From contig DATIDG010000095.1 of assembly GCA_035456405.1 (NCBI GenBank), positions 35,832 to 99,831 on the forward strand: a stretch of DNA of 64,000 nt, in the 5' to 3' direction. Below the pieces are notes generated by a model. That model saw only the letters and a program-made list of their open reading frames with translations. It was not told where the DNA came from and did not search any database. Origin of the DNA: JAGVSZ01 sp035456405. GTDB lineage: Bacteria; Pseudomonadota; Gammaproteobacteria; Burkholderiales; SG8-39. Shown in pieces: positions 61,574 to 64,000 of the stretch; position 1 is the stretch's first letter, and each line of letters starts with the position of its first letter. The translations under genes were made by a program, and so were the position numbers.

Positions 61574-61943
61574 TTGCGTTGCTTGCGATGATGAGGGAGC
61601 GAAGGTAGCGCACGCCGCCCGGGCCGGGAACGCGCGACCGGCGTCGATGAGAGATTGTGCCCGGGCACGCCGTCACCTTGCGCCGGGCTGACGGGGCGTC
61701 GACTCTGCGCGCCGATTCCGACGCATTCGACGTCCGGGTGCCGGCGAATGGCCGGCGCGCCCGGCGGCCTTCCCGCTTCCGGGAGGCCATTTGCCGTCGA
61801 TTCGTTCGCGGCGGCGCGGAAAAATTCCTCGGTTCCGGACCCGGCCCCGGTGCCCGCAGACCGGTTGGCAGCGGTCTTGCTACCTATCCTGCCGGCCGGT
61901 CGGAATGCGGGCTTTTTCCACGTCCGTCCGGCCCAGCGAGAAC
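61574..61943. other. Gene-free divergent promoter region
   Basis: About 370 bp between the PAP2 gene and the PAS-GGDEF-EAL gene contain no convincing gene. Frames across it lack coding character. It presumably carries promoters for both directions; no consensus elements could be assigned with confidence. Confidence 0.6.
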
Positions 61944-64000
61944 ATGAGCCCACCGCAGCCCGCCGCGATCGCCGATGCGCTGCCGTTGCTTGCGACGTCG
62001 CAGCCCGTCCTGACCGTTCTGCTGAACAGCCTGGACGGGATGGTCTATCGACTGCGCGTCGATCCCGAGTGGACGATCGAGTACGCGAGCGATGGCTGCG
62101 AACCGCTGCTCGGGCTGCCCGCCGCCCGGCTCGTCGGTCAGGCGCGCACCGCGTACGACCTGCTGATCCACCCAGAGGACCGTCAGCGCGTGCGCGCGGA
62201 GCTCTATCGCGTGGTGATCGAGGGCCGCCCGTTTGAGGTCGAGTACCGCATCACCCTGTCCGAAGGGACGTCGAAGTGGGTGCTCGAGCGCGGCGCCGCG
62301 TTCCGCGACCGGCACGGACGCCGCATGCTTGAAGGTTTCGTCGAGGACGTGACCGACCGGCATCGCGCTGTGGAGGCCCTCGCGAACGCCGAGAGCCGCT
62401 TCCGCTCGATCTTCGAGAACACGGTCGAAGGCATCTACCAGACGAGCGTCGAGGGCCGTTACATCAGCGCCAACCCGGCGCTCGCCCGCATCTACGGCTA
62501 CGAGTCGCCCGAGGAGCTGATGGGTTCGCTCGCGGCGAACAGCCGCAGTCTCTATGTCGACGCGGGCCGCCGCGCGGACTTCGAGCGGCTGATGCGCGAG
62601 GTCGGCTCGGTCACGCAGTTCGAGTCGCAGGCCCACCGACGCGACGGAACGGTCATCTGGATCTCCGAGAACGCGCGCGTCGTGCGCGCTGCGGACGGCC
62701 GCGCGCTGTACTACGAGGGCACGGTCGAGGACATCACCGAGCGCAAGCGCTACCAGGCCGAGCTCGAGTTCCAGGCGACGCACGACGCGCTCACCGGTCT
62801 GCCGAACCGCGGGCTCCTCGAGGACCGCCTGCGCCAGGCGATCGGCTACGCGCACCGCAACGGCTCGCTCGTTGCGGTGGCGTTCATCGACCTCGACCGG
62901 TTCAAGGTGATCAACGACAGCCTCGGGCACGGCTCGGGCGACGAGGTGCTGGTACGCGTGTCGCGTCGCATCCGCGGCGCGCTGCGCGAGATCGACACCG
63001 TCGCACGCCAAGGCGGCGACGAGTTCGTCGTGGTGCTCGCCGAGCAGCCCACCGTCGAATCGGTGGTGGCCGTGGTCGAGCGCATCATCGAGGAAGTGGC
63101 CCAGCCGGTCACCGTCGATGGCCGCGAGCTCTACGTCACCTGCTCGGTCGGCATCGCGCTCTACCCGAACGACGGCGGCGATGCGACGACGCTGCTGCGC
63201 AACGCCGACGCGGCGATGTTCAGCGCCAAGGAGCGCGGCCGCAACAGCTTCCAGTTCTACGCGCCAACCATGAATGCGCTCGCGCTCGAGCGCCTCGCGC
63301 TGGAAGGGAGCCTCCGCCGCGCGACCGAGCGCGAGGAGTTCGAGGTCCATTATCAGCCGCGCGTGGACATCCGGTCCAAGAAGATCGTCGGAATGGAGGC
63401 GCTCGTGCGCTGGCGCGACGCCGAGCTCGGCTTCGTGCCGCCGGCGAAGTTCATCCCGGTGGCCGAGGAGGCGAACCTGATCAACCAGATCGGCGAGCAG
63501 GTGCTGCGCGCCGCGTGCCGCCAGGCGCGCTACTGGGTCGACCTCGGATTCGATGGGCTGAGCGTCTCGGTAAACCTCTCGGCGCGCCAGTTCCGCCAGG
63601 GCCACCTCGTTTCGACGATCGAGTCGGCGCTCGCGGAGACCGGGCTCGAGGCCGAGCGCCTGGAGCTCGAGCTGACCGAGAGCACGATCATGGGCCACGG
63701 ACAGGAGTTCGTCACCATGCTCGCCGAGTTGAAGAAGCTCGGCGTGCGAGTGGCGATCGACGACTTCGGCACCGGGTACTCGAACCTTTCGTACCTGTCG
63801 CGCTTCCCGATCGACGCGCTGAAGATCGACCGCTCCTTCGTGAGCGAGGTGGCGACCGACCAGCAGCACGCGCTGCTCGCCATGGCGGTCATCTCGCTCG
63901 GGCACAGCCTGCGGCTGAAGGTCGTGGCCGAGGGCGTCGAGACCGCCGAACAGCTCGACTTCCTGCGCCACCACGGCTGCGACGAGGTGCAGGGCTACTT
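61944..64000 (+). CDS. PAS-PAS-GGDEF-EAL protein (partial, continues beyond the window)
   Basis: The frame from the ATG at 61944 runs to the end of the window without a stop (685 codons). Two PAS domains are visible at about residues 20-130 and 145-265. A complete GGDEF domain with RQGGDEFVVVL lies near 350, and most of an EAL domain begins near 455 with MEALVRWRD, DDFGTGYSNLSYL and the near-terminal VVAEGVETAEQLDFL. Both catalytic signatures are intact, so it could make or degrade cyclic di-GMP in response to a sensed signal. No membrane segments are seen in the visible part. The C-terminus is off the end. Confidence 0.93.
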   Translation, partial: MSPPQPAAIADALPLLATSQPVLTVLLNSLDGMVYRLRVDPEWTIEYASDGCEPLLGLPAARLVGQARTAYDLLIHPEDRQRVRAELYRVVIEGRPFEVEYRITLSEGTSKWVLERGAAFRDRHGRRMLEGFVEDVTDRHRAVEALANAESRFRSIFENTVEGIYQTSVEGRYISANPALARIYGYESPEELMGSLAANSRSLYVDAGRRADFERLMREVGSVTQFESQAHRRDGTVIWISENARVVRAADGRALYYEGTVEDITERKRYQAELEFQATHDALTGLPNRGLLEDRLRQAIGYAHRNGSLVAVAFIDLDRFKVINDSLGHGSGDEVLVRVSRRIRGALREIDTVARQGGDEFVVVLAEQPTVESVVAVVERIIEEVAQPVTVDGRELYVTCSVGIALYPNDGGDATTLLRNADAAMFSAKERGRNSFQFYAPTMNALALERLALEGSLRRATEREEFEVHYQPRVDIRSKKIVGMEALVRWRDAELGFVPPAKFIPVAEEANLINQIGEQVLRAACRQARYWVDLGFDGLSVSVNLSARQFRQGHLVSTIESALAETGLEAERLELELTESTIMGHGQEFVTMLAELKKLGVRVAIDDFGTGYSNLSYLSRFPIDALKIDRSFVSEVATDQQHALLAMAVISLGHSLRLKVVAEGVETAEQLDFLRHHGCDEVQGY

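Noticed and set aside
61657..61947. A 96-codon frame in the gap before the PAS-GGDEF-EAL gene
   Set aside because: It has a random Arg/Ala/Pro-rich composition, no ribosome binding site and overlaps the start of the next gene out of frame.

Overview
This 64 kb window is chromosomal DNA of very high G+C (about 70% by eye) and almost entirely coding. Gene content points to a betaproteobacterium of the Burkholderiales type: four intact and one decayed tripartite-tricarboxylate (Bug/TctC) receptors, a DUF1840 protein, a double-length UvrA, an NnrU protein, YWGG-repeat and glycine-zipper envelope proteins, and a DmpQ/catechol 2,3-dioxygenase pair. I saw no rRNA, tRNA, CRISPR array, insertion sequence or prophage block.

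Layout. 0-7 kb: Bug receptors next to a UbiD-type decarboxylase, an amidohydrolase and a MetE-like protein, plus a secreted-protein gene broken by one in-frame TGA. 7-17 kb: the tandem UvrA (1898 aa), an exported ankyrin protein and pyruvate phosphate dikinase. 17-22 kb: envelope proteins, a phosphatidyltransferase, a Tat-exported aldo/keto reductase, two PNPOx-like flavin-fold proteins (one fused to GAF) and a cytochrome c. 22.5-24.7 kb: the most unusual locus, a PA0069-type radical SAM gene carrying a 347-residue LAGLIDADG intein exactly before the third Fe-S cysteine, with a LexA-like palindrome over its start codon and a -2 frameshift in the C-extein. 24.8-31.6 kb: an all-in-one HATPase/cNMP/SpoIIE regulator, DUF1015 and DUF1840 proteins, a glyoxalase-fold protein, a flavin monooxygenase-like protein, NnrU and an Ap4A phosphorylase. 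31.7-37.7 kb: a complete tctCBA transport operon, an aspartate dehydrogenase/Bug pair and an exported amidohydrolase. 37.8-39.1 kb: two decayed genes side by side, a Bug receptor and a TauD/TfdA dioxygenase that has lost its catalytic core. 39-47 kb: GMC oxidoreductase, pirin, quinone reductase, aminopeptidase N, a lipoprotein and a HAD phosphatase. 47.6-52.2 kb: aromatic and electrophile metabolism (ferredoxin plus catechol 2,3-dioxygenase, a FlK-like thioesterase, UspA, glutathionyl-hydroquinone reductase, a Rieske oxygenase). 52-64 kb: an exporter, a GAF protein with a degenerate GGDEF site, an orphan RecE-like nuclease, a YHS lipoprotein, HtpX, a GST, a two-subunit Tat-exported molybdenum oxidoreductase, a PAP2 membrane protein and a PAS-PAS-GGDEF-EAL protein that runs off the end.

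How the genes work together. The common theme is scavenging of organic acids and aromatics: periplasmic Bug receptors feed a single TctAB permease, and neighbouring decarboxylases, amidohydrolases, oxygenases and oxidoreductases probably process what is imported. A second theme is stress and repair: tandem UvrA, the LexA-box radical SAM gene, HtpX, UspA and GST-like enzymes. Several genes are broken by single-base or local lesions (TGA at 1466-1468, frameshift near 22980, decayed block 37797-39119). These may be true decay or assembly errors, and I cannot tell which from one sequence.
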